Assembly (NCBI RefSeq): GCF_000524195.1
Contig: NW_020170405.1
Span: forward strand, 476,970 to 540,969
Direction of reading: 5' to 3'
Origin: Echinococcus granulosus
Taxonomy: Eukaryota > Platyhelminthes > Cestoda > Cyclophyllidea > Taeniidae
DNA length: 64,000 bases
Of the stretch, positions 38,401-53,400 are shown piece after piece (position 1 is the stretch's first letter; each line of letters begins with the position of its first letter). The translations under genes were made by a program, and so were the position numbers. Below the pieces are notes generated by a model, which had not been told where the DNA came from, searched no databases, and saw only the letters and a program-made list of their open reading frames with translations.

Positions 38401-41400
38401 TATTTGGTTTCTCCAAGCATGCTTATCAAAATTTGTCCCATTCTGGGAAAAAAAGAAGGACAACTTTCCTTTTGAATTTAATAAGGCGATTTGCTTTCTG
38501 TGGCGTTCTAAACAGCCGTCTGTGTTTTTTAAGTGCATACACCATAAAAAAACCGCATAGCCACATTTACATTAGAATTTTACCCTAAATTATTTAACTT
38601 CCGCTCTTTCATATGTTTTATGAACATATTAAAAAATGCAGATGCCTATCCGCCAAGTATTTGATGTATCCCTCCTTAGTATCTCAAAGACCACTGGAGT
38701 TTGAAAAACTTACTCCTTGAAGTTATAGACGCCAGCATAGTGTCACCATTTGCAGACACAGTAGCCGTGTCTGTGAAAGAGGTAGTAAGCACCTCAGGAG
38801 TCATTGGTGTGGTCTGTGACACAGCCACCAAGCTCGCAACTAAATCGCATGGCATTGTCTGACAGGCCGCTTCCTTGGCCCCCACAGATGGCCACGGATA
38901 GGATCCACCGCTAGACGACTGAGAGGAGAGTTCGCTATCGTCGCGAAGAACACTTTCATAGCCACTGCTCGCATGTCCACCTCCACTAGCACATGTGTAC
39001 TTAAGTGCCGTCAGTGCTCCTCCTTCATTCCCCCCCTCTGGGGAGGCAGGCACCCCGGTCCGAGTTCGGTGGGTGCGCACCCGGCACCTACGTATTCGGC
39101 CTGCACTCTGCGCCGCCAAACAGTGACATCTCAGGGATTGCTGCTCGCTGTGTTCACTTCCAAGGCCACTGCTGGAGCTCTGGGAGACACATTTATGATG
39201 GCAGTGGGTGTGTGGCGAATTTTCAAGAACTACCTGACAGTGGAAGGCCATGCTATCTTGTTGCTGTTGCTGTCGACTGGGATAAAAACGTTGAAGCGCA
39301 GGGACAGGGGCAGTTTGCGGAGTAGAGGAAGAGAGAGCCTCAGAGAGAACGGTACGGTTGGGACTGCATTTACTAAAGAGCGGACTTTGGAGAAAACCGA
39401 GTCGACGTTTAGTTCCAGCCTCCTATTAAAAGTAAGATTCACGTTTCGGCCGGTCAGGACGGCATAATAAAGTCAAAGAAATGCTGGAAATGATCAGGTT
39501 GAAACTTGTCCAATAGTAATATGAAGAGCACCAAACTTTTCATCTCTGATTATAAGCAAGAAGTCAATTAACCCGTGTACAAAAGGATTATGGAACCGCA
39601 AACAATCCATTGACACTGCCAAGACGAGTACTGTATCAAATCTGCATTTAAACAACGAAACTCCCCTCTCCTACAATGGATTTGTGATGCCTAACGTAAA
39701 GGCGCAGATAATTTAATGTCCTAAATAACCAAACTTCCTCCACCGAACTAGTAAAGTCATCTTAATCAGTTGTTTTGCTCTTGACACCTACGAATTCATC
39801 CATATTTTTCAATTAGCTCCTTGAAATCAACGCATAATGCAGAGATACTAAGCCTTTTAAAACGGAATAGAAATCGGACTTCTCTATCTAGCACGGGGCT
39901 CATCTGGGTTGGGCTGATAACTTCCGTGGATTCACTAAATCGTAATAAAGCACAGCAAATAAATTTCCCTATCACTACCATGCTAGGACGAAAACAGTAA
40001 CAATTTACTGTCACGCCTTTTTGACAGAAAGCCTACATCACATTAGTCACTGTACGGGTTACACAGCAAGGGTTATGGCGATGCGATATTTACACTGTCT
40101 TTAATAAGGAACTTTGGTTTTTTACAACTGTAGGTACTGCGCATTATTACAGTTTTGTAATTTCGGTTCCATTTAGAAAAGTACTGTGCATAATGATGCT
40201 GTAAATTCTGGTAATTTTAATGAGAAAATAAAGTTGAAATTCTCAAATAAGCTGTGAGGGACATTTAACCGTATTTTACAAAGACATGACTTTAAAAAAT
40301 AACTCTTGTACGTCTTTCAAGCAGTCTCTCCTATGCATGAAAGCGTGTAAATAATGTGCTCTCCGAGACTCATTCCACATTTGCTATTTCATGGCTTGAG
40401 CGGTGAGGACAATACAAGTCCCACCAGCACCACCGATGACCCAAATCCTGTACACTCGACTCATCCCATCTCTCGGCACAAACACTCTTAGCAATAACAA
40501 AACAAGCGTCAACATCATAAAAAAATTGTAGACAAGGTTGTTTTGCACCGACGTCGACCACTTTGGGAAAATGACGACACCGACAGGGTCTACTCATCTG
40601 CTAGTCACTTTTGGCGACATTTCGACCGCACCAGTGCTTGCTCGCACTACTGTGAACTCGCTAAGTGACAAAAATACTGTTTTTCATGACTTTGCTCAAG
40701 TTTATTAATTAAGCCTTTACGCAAAATACCAAACTTAAAATCCAACCCTAATTTTGTTACTTTGAGTTTTATAACCTAGCACTATTAAGCTAAGAATAAC
40801 TAAATCTATATTAATTTCATTCAACTTTTAGATTTTGATCTATGTAGCAGAGTCCGGGCAATCAAATCTACATCTGAAAATAAATAGGCAGACGGTACCA
40901 GTTTATGGATTAGGTAAATATGGATTCTTGCACTTGTACTCAAGTTGTATACAACCATAGCCAGATAGGCAAATAAACAAGGAGTAAGTACCTTGATTCG
41001 AAGGCGGCTCTGCTGGCCTTCTTCATAGTGCTTTTCAGTTCCCTGCTGGCTTCCACCACTTGCTATCCGACCGGTCTGTTCTGATTCAAGAAATGAACTC
41101 TCCTCGCCTCCTCTTCCTTTGCTCTGTGATGTAAAGAGCATTCCCGCTGAATCGATGGATAAGAGGTCTCCTTCTGCGGCCAATTCCCTCTCACTTCCAC
41201 CACTGGACCCTACACCTCCGAAAAAAAGTGTACACATCTTGCTCACCGACGCCGATTGCTGTTGCTGACGGCGCCGGTTAGTACCGGGTGAGCAGACGAA
41301 AAGATCTGCGAAACGCTTGAGCACTGGTTTGCGTAGTGGAGAGGCTTTTAAGCCCTCTGTTATTGTGTCCAGACCACTTACAGAGCCAAAAGACCGATCT

Positions 41401-44400
41401 CTGTGTAGTCCCGGGTCCGACGCTCCGTCGGGTTTTCGTGAATCTGAGGGTGGATTGGTGATTGACTGGGGCTGATTCTCCTCAATCGCTTGATACACCA
41501 TAGTCCCGTGGTGGGCTCTGAATCGCGCAGCAGGAGCGGAACTACCTCGACCGGTGATTTCAGGTGACTTTGGTGCAGAGGAGTAGGTGACACCCTTGCT
41601 ACAGCTTTTACAAAGTGGGGAACACTGAAGAGGATGTTTGGAGCAGCCCTTGGAGAGGGCTGGAGGGGTGTGTTCGGAGGTTGAAACCGATTCGACCCAA
41701 CGTGCCACACGGCTCAAATTGTCAACTGCCGGATTGACCTGATGATTTTGGGTGGTCCACAGTATCTCCGTTGTCACGTGCCGTGGCAGACTGTGGGAAT
41801 GGGATACAGAATCATTCGGTGTAATCATGGAATCATCCATATCCACCTGCTTTTTTCCCTCGTGACTTCTACAATTCAAATATATGTGTGCAGCAAACTC
41901 GCTGTGAATGAAAGTGTTCATTTAAGTCGTTAAACCACGATAAATGCTACAGGTGTATTAATAATTACAGGTTTTTACCTAGTTATTAGAAAAAGCAGTT
42001 AAACTTAATTTTTCAGACCCTTGGTTAGCGGATAATCTTTCCTAAACTGTTATAAAGGATCCACAACAGTCCAATTAACCGTGGCTTAAAGTAGGAACGC
42101 AGGTGATAAAACAGGTAGCCAAGATAAATTTTCTTTTGCAAAGCATCATGCTAATCTCATAGGGCTTAAGTGGAAATTAAACACTCCAAGGTGAAAAGGT
42201 AAAGCCTCACCTGTACTTTCGGAAAATTTGCGGTGTTTCAGCGGTTTTAATAGCCACGTGGCAGTGAGCGTCCGTCTTTCCACTTGCGTGGACCTGCTTG
42301 CGTCCATGCTTCGGCGATGTGGGCTACAATTTAGCAACACAAATACAGCTTTTATCTCCATAAATAGCTGCACTCGATCACCTCAACATTATCCAGCAAA
42401 ATCACTTCATTCTGTATATGAGCCTATGTAAAAATAGCGAACAATACTCGAGAAAAACTAGCAAATTTCCGGGAGTTTTAGGTCCCGAAATAGCAGAATA
42501 GCTAAGTGTAATTAGGAGTTATTTAAGTACTAAAATATTAATCGCCTCCTTAAGATTTGAAGTCTTTCAAAAATACCAAGTGCTAGAAAGAAATTTGGGG
42601 ACGTTTTGTAGTAGTCCTTCAAGAAAGTGGTTGTCTAGGTAGAATAGTAAATTTGCTGGGTTCAATCATACACTAGGCAAAGTTAAGGCCTAAATCAGTC
42701 TTATCTGCCATCAACTTTCTACGAAGTATGTTTAAAGCTTCCCCTCTAAAATAAAAGTTATTTTCACCTTGGTTTGCCATTTTCATATTAAAATTTTGCT
42801 ACTTCTGCACTTCGCCTCTATCTCTGAGGCTGATCCGTTCGTCATCACTTTCCAGGAACAAATCAGACATTTTCAGAAAATCAGACATCCATAGGTAATT
42901 TGTCAAAGACCTCTGTATCCTACTTTTGACATCACGATGGGGCTATCTTTAATCTCCGAACCGCGCACTGTCCTGTCTTAGCCGTGTCCCGCACTGACCT
43001 TATGGAAAAGCAGGTCGGCACGCGAGTGAGTGACAGGGCGGGCCACGCTTACACCCACCTTAGATTCCCTTCTCCCTGCCTTCGCGGCCAAAACGGTCCC
43101 ACCATGCACCCCTCCCCCCCCCCGATCCGCTAATTGATAGGCATCTGAAACTAGCTAAGTTATACGCATGTACGACGACTAATGCGCCATGCAGACTGCG
43201 TTTGTCGGCCGAAGATAAGCGGAGAACAAGAGGCTGCTACGGTAAAGAACTGCAATGCACTAATAGGATTTTCTTCGCACAAGATTTATACCAGTTATAA
43301 GTAAAAATAAATTGCAAATTGCTATTTTGAGTGGTTAAAACAGACCAATGATGAGCTAAAGATGCTGAAAGTAGAGGTTTTCCTGCGAAAATTAGTCTAA
43401 TTAAACTTTCCATTTTGAGTGAAATGCGCGAAAGTATTAGTTCAATTGACCACAGAGTAGAATCAGTAACAAATTAGCAAGCATCCTACTTTTTCATGAA
43501 TACTTTGGATCTAAAGAATTTCTCAAGCGCTACAGCCAAGTACATGAACTTATGCATGCAAGTGAATAATGAGGGCGAATTTCAATGTCTTCCACTAATA
43601 CCGGTAAAGCTTCAAACCCGCTCTGAAAGTGGGTAACTTTTGCTAGGATTATTTTGCTCTAATAGGGACCTCAACCTAGCCTGGCTTTGCTATTTTAAAG
43701 AAAAGTACATCCTAGAGATTATACATTAAGCCTTCTAGAGAATCTACTGTTAGTGCCAAGTTGATCTTAGGTCGAGTGGACTTTTATGAACGATGATTTC
43801 TTAAGTAGTCGATTTAGATTAGCTTTGGAATAGGCTCTCAGAGATGTATCAAAATAAGACTTGCAGTACCTGAGGCAATATTGTAAAAAAATCGCCAGTT
43901 TTCAACCGTTTTGCAATTTTTTCAGATAAAGAAAAGTGCATCTGGAGGCCTCCCAAATGATCAATTATAGCTTTGTTGATTAGCCGAATATTCTGCTGTC
44001 CAGGAGTCAGCACATGGTTATTACAAACACCTCATATACATAACTGCTTAAACATTCATTTCAATGGCTTTAGATATCCATAGGGGATGTGCACACAAAA
44101 CCCAGTTCAGATGAGAGCACAAAGTGACCTTTAACTTTAAATTATTGCTGGTGCAAGAAAAATCTCTTTCCCACATTTTTACAACTATGTAACCCAATCC
44201 TGTTCGTTTGAACTGTATATCGTACTACACGGTTTTTTATAGTCTCCGGCTGCTGGAAAATAGCTCTGCTCAGGCTATTTATAATACCAATCTCCAGATC
44301 TTTCGGCCCGATCACGGTTATGGTAATTTTAGATTTGTACACCCTATAATATCGCCAGGAGCAAATTCGAGTCCCACTACTATAAAAAAGTACAAAAAAC

Positions 44401-47400
44401 TTGGTTTTAAAATGCTACTGCAAGGGAATCCATCAAAATTTACACACAATTTTATTTACTTGAAACCTCACCTGGCCAGCGAAGTACCCAACAATGGCCT
44501 GATTCTGGCGTTCGACCCACTCTTTCACGAAGGGCTTTACACTGCGCATTGCGCCGCTGCCTCCAGCCGGAAAAGAGTCGTACTTCCAGTTCGTCACAAC
44601 GAGAACTTCGGTGGAGGTTTGCTGCATCTGATCATTTTGCTTTTGCTGTCTTGCCTCAAGATAGGAGTCCCCTACAAGATAATTGCTGTATTAAAAGAGC
44701 TTCTACATCATGCACGGAAAACAGAATATTAACCTGATTATGCGACTAAATCCTATTTAAGAATAATTAAAAATCAAATCTTGTCTGCGGTGCTATGTCT
44801 ACTGCAGTTCTTACACGATGGCAAATGAAACACGTCTTGTGATCTATAAACGGTGAGAAAGTGCGGAAGGACAAGCCTAAATCTTGCATGAAAATAAAAA
44901 AATTTTGACAGTGTCTAACTGGCGCAACTTCAGCCGTTTCATCCGTTTTTTTAACAGGTGTTTTATCATTGATAGAATTCACTTTTAAACAGACACTGAA
45001 ACAAACGAGTGAATTTATTGAATCCAGCCCAAAAACTTTCTCCTAAGCAAAGAAGTAGCTAAGTACGTTGTTTGTCACGCATTTCTAATGAATTAAGAAT
45101 GCCGAGCTTACTTCGTGTATAAAGATACAATTTCTTTTAAAATGCTTTACACCAACGGCCGCTTTTAAATAATCTGCAACAACAGTCGGTAGAGTCTACC
45201 ATAGTTCTGAAAACCATAAATACGGCTTCTACTCAGCAGGGACCCAATGGTCTAAGCGGGTAGGCTTACTGTATTGGGAAACCTTACTCAAGTGCAGAAT
45301 CACCCAGTAGATACTTATGGAGTACAAAGATGCATATAAAACTTTTCACTATAAATGAACTGTAGCTGAGTATACAATACTTTAATTGTATGTTTAAGTC
45401 TCAGATTTGGACTCTAGGTGGCCTGGTCTTCGGACCTTCTGAGCAGAGAATTACATATTCTACTCAAATATTATTTCTTCTCTCTTTTCTTTAGAGAAGC
45501 CTTGGGGCGCTATAAATCGTACTCAGCTGAAACTTCTACAAATTTTCACTACTTTTTTGAACGTGGAGGTAACCATGAAACGCATGCATTAATTCAGAAT
45601 GACTGAATCTGTGGGATACTGTTTAGTTGCAGAACATCAAACGATGTAATAAGGTAGGACCAAATGGAGGTAGTTGAAGGAAAAGGGCTGATTCTGTTTG
45701 AATTCTGAGCATGTACAAAAAAAGGTTACCTTCATTGAATATTTCACTTCCACGCTTCATTTTTTTTTCGTCAGGAGAGCATATGGAGGCGAGATAAGCT
45801 TAATGAATGCAAATTAACCCAAGCAAAACCACTTAGTTAGTCCTTGCCTTAGTTAATGTAATCAATTACTCCTTATCAAGGTGAAGAAAAAAAAATAAAC
45901 TGATTTAGTGCTTGAGAGGGCCTAGTGAGGAGACCCCTTCGTTTATGAAATAATGCAAGAAGACGGCAAACTTGGGTGTTTTGTCAGACCATTCGTTGTA
46001 GATGCCCTAATTTGAAAGGAGTTCAAAATACTACGCATTTATGATGCGGTGAAGCGTCAGATTAACCGAAATTTTAACTGATTTTAAATTTTACAGGGAG
46101 ACCACTAAATTATTTTAACTGACATGACTGATAAAATTCGAAGAGGTCTTATTATTTAAAAGAAGTATTTTATTCATATTTTCTAGAGACGTGGGGTGGG
46201 GGTGGGAAGCGTTCCGCATCACCTCTTGTAAAAATAAAACAGCAGCACCATGATTTTACACATTCAAACACAAAATCTTTACTAGCTTTAATTTTGCAAA
46301 CTTAAAAAGTTTTATTAAGATTTTTATGACGAGGAGGCTCAAAATACTTTCGTGAAAGAATTACGTAATGTTACAACTTCTGGCAAATGCGTCTCATTAA
46401 TTTTAAATGAGAAACTGTTTTTACGTTTTGCAATGACAAAAAAGTGCAAAGCAGCTCGAAAACAACATTGCATTTCTAAACACCCTTTCGGAAAGCCATT
46501 AAAATACTGCTTTTTGGTGTACTTGATGATTTATAGTTATTACTAGATTCCCACGACGATAGTTGCCTTAACCCGCGTTTGAGGACTTGAGCGAATTGGT
46601 TGTTCGCATCAAGTTACTTTGTTTGAGTTCACAAAGGAGCCTTCTGACAGCGGTTGGAAATTTTACAGAACATCTAGGTGCAGGAAAATGCACCGTTTTA
46701 TTCATGGATAGATTTGTAAGCAAAGTTATGATGCATGAAGAAATTTGCCCAAAGATGATAATCGGGTCTTGTTTTCTTTGACCAATCAACTTTATTTAAT
46801 GCTTTACAGTTTTCTTAAATTAAAAGCTTTGGTGATTTTGCATTGTGATAAACTATGGTAGACAGTGCTTTCTTTATTAAAATTTCGTCGAATGTGATTG
46901 ACAAAAGTAATAGATTGACACTTACCTCGTCGGATTTTGCGATCGGTTCTGGGAGTGAGGAGTGCCTCCAACTGTTTGACAATTTTTGAGTTACTGGAGG
47001 AATCATTTGACCAATTCAACCTTCGCATACGGGATTCGAGCTTGCGCTCCAGGCTTTCGTGAGCGTTGAAGGCTTTTCCATCGGGTACTCCTTTTTCTAC
47101 TGTACCTTGAGTGCAACCTCCCGAAGACTAAAAGGAGAACAAGCAGGCTAGTAAATCGCAACATCGAAATGTGAGTGCATGAGGCTTATACTTATTTCCA
47201 TAAAAGCAACATAAAACAACTATTGTGTTAATTCTTTGGTGCATGTTACAGGGACGGCGGTCAGTTGGAGTGAGGGCAATTTAAAGATGACAGGTTGAGT
47301 GACAATTAGGTCACCTGAGGTCTCTTTAAATAAGTTATCTACTGCTTGTCTGTATTACCGGTTAAGATTAGTGGGTAGCATTTTATTGGCGTAATAAATT

Positions 47401-50400
47401 CACATAGGAGATAAACAATGGCTGAATATACAACTGCGATTAAGGTCCCAGAGCAGCCATTAAAAATAGATATAAGCATATTTTTATCCTGCCAATTGGA
47501 AATTAATTTTGATATTTGAACTAAATTTTGTGAAACAGCTTTTGATAATGACATGCAATAAGAGTTGTTTGCTTCTTTGATGAAGAATGTGCGCATAACT
47601 ATCCACAAAAGTTGCTCTTCGGTACTCTCCTCGTGGCAATTAATTCAATCTGAAATTCACTAACACTTAATCCAGTGTTAGGCGCAGTCATAACTGTTCC
47701 GTTTTTGGACGCCGATCAACCAACTTACCAGCATATGACCATTTGAAGTTAAATCAAGTCTGAAGTTATCTGGATGAGTAGGGAGTACACTGTGTTGCGC
47801 AGAACTAGGGTTGCTGAGTCATAGAAAAGCTCTCGCACTTTGATGGCACATTTTAGAAGATAACTATTTTTGAGTGGCTTCAATTATCACGATGCGTTCC
47901 TAAAACAATTATCGGAATACATATTCATCCCTTTACTTTACAAACTAGGCGAATGCAATTGAATGTAGCCTAATTTCTCCTAATTTACTGCAATATAAGG
48001 CAGAGAAGTGCAATTTATTTTGGTGTCATGGGTAAAGCACCTTCAGCCGTTTAATTGTTAATGCTCCCATGGGACTTTTCGCTTGATGCGCACCCATTCT
48101 TGTGCCTGCGAGTAAATTCGATATGGAAATGTACTTGCCAATTATTTTTTCACTTTTTTAGGTTGCAATTTGGTGGTATGCTTCTGTATTTTAGAACAAA
48201 ATTTCTTTGCATTGCAACCCGGTCTGAATGAAGCTGTGAAACATCACTTTCTAATATTTTCCAAATAATCTCAAAATAGCCTTGTTAAAGAAAACTAGAC
48301 TTTTAGTTACCATCAGATAGCTATTTGCTGTGCTCATCCACTGTATTCTATGCTAACCAGTGGGGAACGTGGATAATTTTGCTCGTGGAAGATTAAAGCT
48401 CAAGATGGGGAAGGAAGGGAGTTTTCATCTTGCCAGCTATTATGGTTTCTATTACGCAAGTTCCTTTAGTTCAGCAGCAAATTACTCAAAGGCACATATT
48501 ATTGTCTCACCTAAAAGGCTTAAGACATGCACACGCAACACCATTGTACGTTTTGTGCTCAAATGGTCGAATGAGTTGCTGTTGGTGCAGTTGAATAATG
48601 CATTTCCCTAGTTTTAGCACTGTAATCACTGCAGTCACTCTCACGCAAGTGTTCGAATAGCTCATCTTAATCCCAAGATATTAGGACTTTCATCACTAGG
48701 AGCTTTGGCACACATAACTTGTTGCAGCTAATTAAGTCACTCCAATGACCTTTTTGGCTGCAAAATATTTAGATTTAGGCATTCACTGACCGAAAAAGCG
48801 TTAATAAGGTTTATTATCTTAAAACTTTATCTTTAAAGTTTTTCTAATGATTCCTCGTACCAGGGAAGTGCTTAGGACTTCTACCATTAAGGGGGTAATA
48901 GTATTCCCAGTATTTTTACTGCAAGATACAGAATCTTTGCCCATCTGAAACCAAATAAACTATTTATTGTGACAACAAGGCTTTCATACGATTTAATTGA
49001 AAAGTAAGTAGAGGACTCTGACCTTTCAAACTTCTTCACCACTAGCTTAAAAAGGTTACCGTGAAAGCGGTAAAGCTACGTTGGTAATCCAGCTCCATAC
49101 TATTTGAGAATAAAAAGAAATTTTACAGCAAATACGACGACAAACACTCAAATTTCTAAAATAGTGGCATCAGTGTATTAAGGTATTTAATAGTCTTGAG
49201 TTGGCTTTGCATCGGATATAAATAGAACTTCAAAATAAAATTTGCTCATCCGCTCCAGTGCTTTAATCAAATATTCCAAGGATCCCAAATAACAACCTGA
49301 TCTCTTTCCGAAATTGATCCGCTTCTTCTTCTTCTTGATGGAGTGCCAAAGTGAGCCGATTTCTCCACGAGATGTGGACTCATAGCGACGTCAGGCGTGG
49401 CCTTTGGCCCATCCACCCAGAGCTCGTTTGTGATGGTCCCAGCGTGGGCTTTGTGACCGCTTCGACTCTTGAAACGCCGATGATGAGAGAGCACTGGAGA
49501 TCTGACTTGCACTGGGTCGCTCTTCTCTTCGGTTTTTTGTGTCGTCTGATGAGGTGTAAAAGGGTAAGTATTTTTAGAACGCCTCCCTGTTAATGGCATC
49601 CTATTTTGGTTCAATTAGTTGATCATTTGCCAGAGGCTGATAATGAAATTAATTATGTTGCTCCCAGATGACTTATATTTAGAGTAGAGGACACCTTAGG
49701 GACGCCACTTGTCAATGGTAGCCCTAAAGAAGGAGTAAACGGTGTACTAAAGGAAGCCGATCACACCAACTTCCACAATTCATGTTTTGATATTTTCGAG
49801 ATACTTGTTCATCAAATTATCGTGGCGGTCGAAATGAAAGAGGTCAAACTTCCCTTAGGATTAATCACTATCTACGGTAAATATCAGGGCTATTTTACAG
49901 AAATACTGCTTAATTGCGCATTTTCACTAAAAAAACAAATGTTTCGTGTTTTTTAAAATTCCATGTCATAACTATTTAGGAGAAATTCATTGGTTATGTG
50001 CATTGAAGATGCTGTTTAATCCATTATAATACGGAATAGCGTCAGTATATACCCAAGGTGGATAAAAGCTTTAATCTTTCTAAGCTAATAATGCGCTTCT
50101 CTTGATAAACTCAAATACAGCATCCATGGAAAGTGTCAAAGTGGCATACAGACAACCGTTTTTGAGTGACGGATGAATTCTTCATTGCACTAAGGAATGA
50201 GCGGAATTAAAATGTTATGTATGGTGCTATCTGACTAATGGCATTAGAATATACGCAGCTCTATTCATAGCAGTGTTCCATAATGAACACGTACAAGTTC
50301 TCTTCTATGACACTTAAAAAGCAGCAAATTGATACCGGTGAGTTGGAGTTGCTAGATAACGTCAAAAACGCAAAGAATTGGTTTTTAGGTCTGACTGTGG

Positions 50401-53400
50401 ATCAAAAATACGTGCATAGTTATGTGGCTTTTGCGCACATTGCTCCGAAACCTGCGCAAATCGACTTTAATGAGGAGCTTTGTCTTGTTCGAACACCATA
50501 TATGAGAGGAATGAGGCCCTTGACAATATACATATATTCGAATTATTTAAATTAGGCCATATCACAGAGATAGACCTATTTACCCATCTTCCACGACTGA
50601 TAAATTGATGTGAATGAGTTATGCCTGCTCTCGATCACACTATTATTATGACATCGCATATTTCACAAAGTGTCAAAACGATTCCCATAGAGAGGAACTG
50701 GGGCAAAATCACGAGTCATAATCTGGAACCTTTGCGAATAATCCCCTGTCACTTATACTCCAGCTCACCTCTGGCGAATGTGAATCTTTTAGGATATCCA
50801 GGAAACGCCAATGAGACAGTTCACGATATTTAGTCATTTAATTTAACCAAGATAATATTTACCAGTGCTAAGCATTATTAATGGATGATAGTTGACAGGA
50901 AATGACGTGTACGCATAGCTATTATATCGCTTCTTTTTTTGAAAAATGCCATTTATTTGTGAATGATGGGTGTTTGCGTGAAAATATTCCAGATCGTGCC
51001 ATTTGTTGTAAGTTTAAGTTCTCGCTGATGTAGGCAGACTCTGTGGAGGCTTTCAAATGCAGGCAAACGTCTGTTTCTTTATGCAGAGGAACTTGGTGAT
51101 GGAATAGTAGAGCATATTAAGTGGACAAATGTACATTTTAAAGCACAGATCTAAATAAAAGCCGTCTATTGGAAACAATCGCAAATCAGCGTCAAATTTT
51201 GTACTAGTCACAATTTTAGCTTAGTAAAATAAAGCGTTCTCTCTTTTAATTGTAAATGGTAATTTAAAATATTCACCACCATATTTCAATCCCTTCTACC
51301 GTTTTCATCCCATGAATCTAATGGATGCAAAAAGTACCTCTAAAAGCATGCATATGGTGTACCTCAAGCAAAAATTTCAGAGTCTTACGAACGCATTTGT
51401 TCATAACTAAAAGAGTCATAAATCACCAGTGCTTTGAAAGATACCGGCATGCATTTCTTTGGAAGTAACTTCAATACTACTGCAGCAGAGACGAAAATGC
51501 AGACCGGCCTGGGTCAAACAATGACAAGTGAGTCGATTAGCCTAGTTCAGTGCATATTTTAGTTCTTGAAAATTACACATATCCTATCCTTAGACAATTG
51601 CTAAAAGTCCAGAAAATACATTCAAAGCATGTGTATGCCCAGTTTCCAGAAAAAACAATGTTCCGTTAGTCACTTGACACTAATTACTTATAATCAATTG
51701 AAATTTTGAAGAGCGTGAATGTTTATGGGGTTTTAAAAGCTATCAATAAATAGTTCACCCCATTTTTTTGTTGTTTTGCATTCACTGTTCCCCACCTAAA
51801 AGGTTTCTTGCGCCATTAATGCTTTTAAGCCTACAACAAATTCATTAAATGTGTGTGGTTTGTTTCAAAGATGATATGATGAATTATGGCAGTTGGTAGA
51901 AAATCCAACTTAGTTGAATCATCTGCAAACTATTGACACAAAAGGGTTCATCTTTTCGTTAAAAAAATAAAACTGGATTGTGGAAAGAAAGGAAAAAATG
52001 ACCCTCTACCCAGCGACACGTACAATAGGAAGTGAAAGTAAATTGCCAACGGCAATGATGGGGTAAAAATTTTAGTCATCTTAGTGGTCTTTATGTTTTC
52101 ATTAAATTAAACAATGACATCATTATAGACGACACTTATTTGTGGACAAGAATACTAGAACTTAAGTAGAAATTTCACAATAATCTGTCTACCAGTAAAT
52201 AATACGAGTACATTTCATGGTGGTAAGAAGATCATTCACCTCCTTCTTTTCGACATTTGTCAATCGTTTGGACCGATCTGAGGCATGCAACTTTCTGAGC
52301 GGATGCGAGCGGCCCAAGTATATGACAGTGGTACAGGATTGCTCACTGCTTGACGTGTACTCGAGGTCCGAAGCCGAGTCGAGCACATCGTCAGAGCCTT
52401 GAGCAAAAGCACCGGCATTCCGACCCAGACGTCGTCTTTGCATCCGCTTTCCAAGACGCCTGAGGCGAATGCTACTGAGATTGGTGTTTTGCGAAGTTGT
52501 GGAGGTGGTGACGCGATCGCTGATTGAGGCCTGTCGACGTTGAGAAGGGGAGCGAAGAAGCTTCAAATTCGAACGATGTTTCCAGACATGCTGGATTTTT
52601 GAAGTCAGCTGCAGCAGCTGAAAGAATAATTAACAAGTTTTAAGATACGTTTGCCAAAGTCTGCCATCTTTTTGATATTTTGACAGAGGATCACCCCTAA
52701 AGTTTTAGTTTCGGTGTGAAGGTAGTATCGCTTTATGGTTTAAATCGTTCGAGGATAGGGAAATGAGCATGTTTAAAAAAATTTAAACCTCTTTATCAGT
52801 TTTAATCTTAATCATAACTCAAAAAAGTGTTCTAAAAATTTAATGGCCACATTTTGAGCATTGTGTAGATAGCCCTTGAATAATGAAAAACGTTCAAAGA
52901 GAGGTCGACGTTTTCCGTATTCTAATTGCTAATCTCAGTTTGGATTAAACGCATGCACTGTTAACCCGTCTACGCTGCAGCACCCTGCAACTTCTCTGAA
53001 AACGAAAGAAGTCACAATACTAAGACGGAAGGGTGCATTGTTGACGTACAGAAGGACTGCGAGGCTACTGGCATAGCCCAAAAGCCACACCTCCAGGTGG
53101 AAGTAGGAGGGTCGTGACCTTCAGTGCCCGCATAACCAAAACAAAGAGTTAAACAAACAAGCGATGCTTAAAAAGTGGTTTATACTAAAGTAAATGTGGC
53201 ACTAATAAGATTGCTACGACCTCGGAATTGGGGAACATTACGTGTTTGATCCGCTCATCCACGCCTAATACTCCTGCTATTCCATAGGTGAGCAAGGCAT
53301 CAAATCCTGTTAAAAATTACTAGAAAGGGGTGTATGCAAATACGTGAGGATTCGTACACACCTTAAATCGAATAAATACGCTTAAGACAGTTTAAATGAT

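Noticed and set aside
44208..44732. Plus-strand frame of 174 codons
   Set aside because: It is antisense to the KIF26 exon 44671-44472, which explains its openness.
30118..49310. About 16 bp shared (gatcccaaataacaac) between the KIF26 exon near 30125 and the exon end near 49290
   Set aside because: Isolated match without flanking similarity; compatible with chance.
50283..50555. Plus-strand frame of 90 codons
   Set aside because: Lies in a KIF26 intron; no recognisable motif and no second exon.
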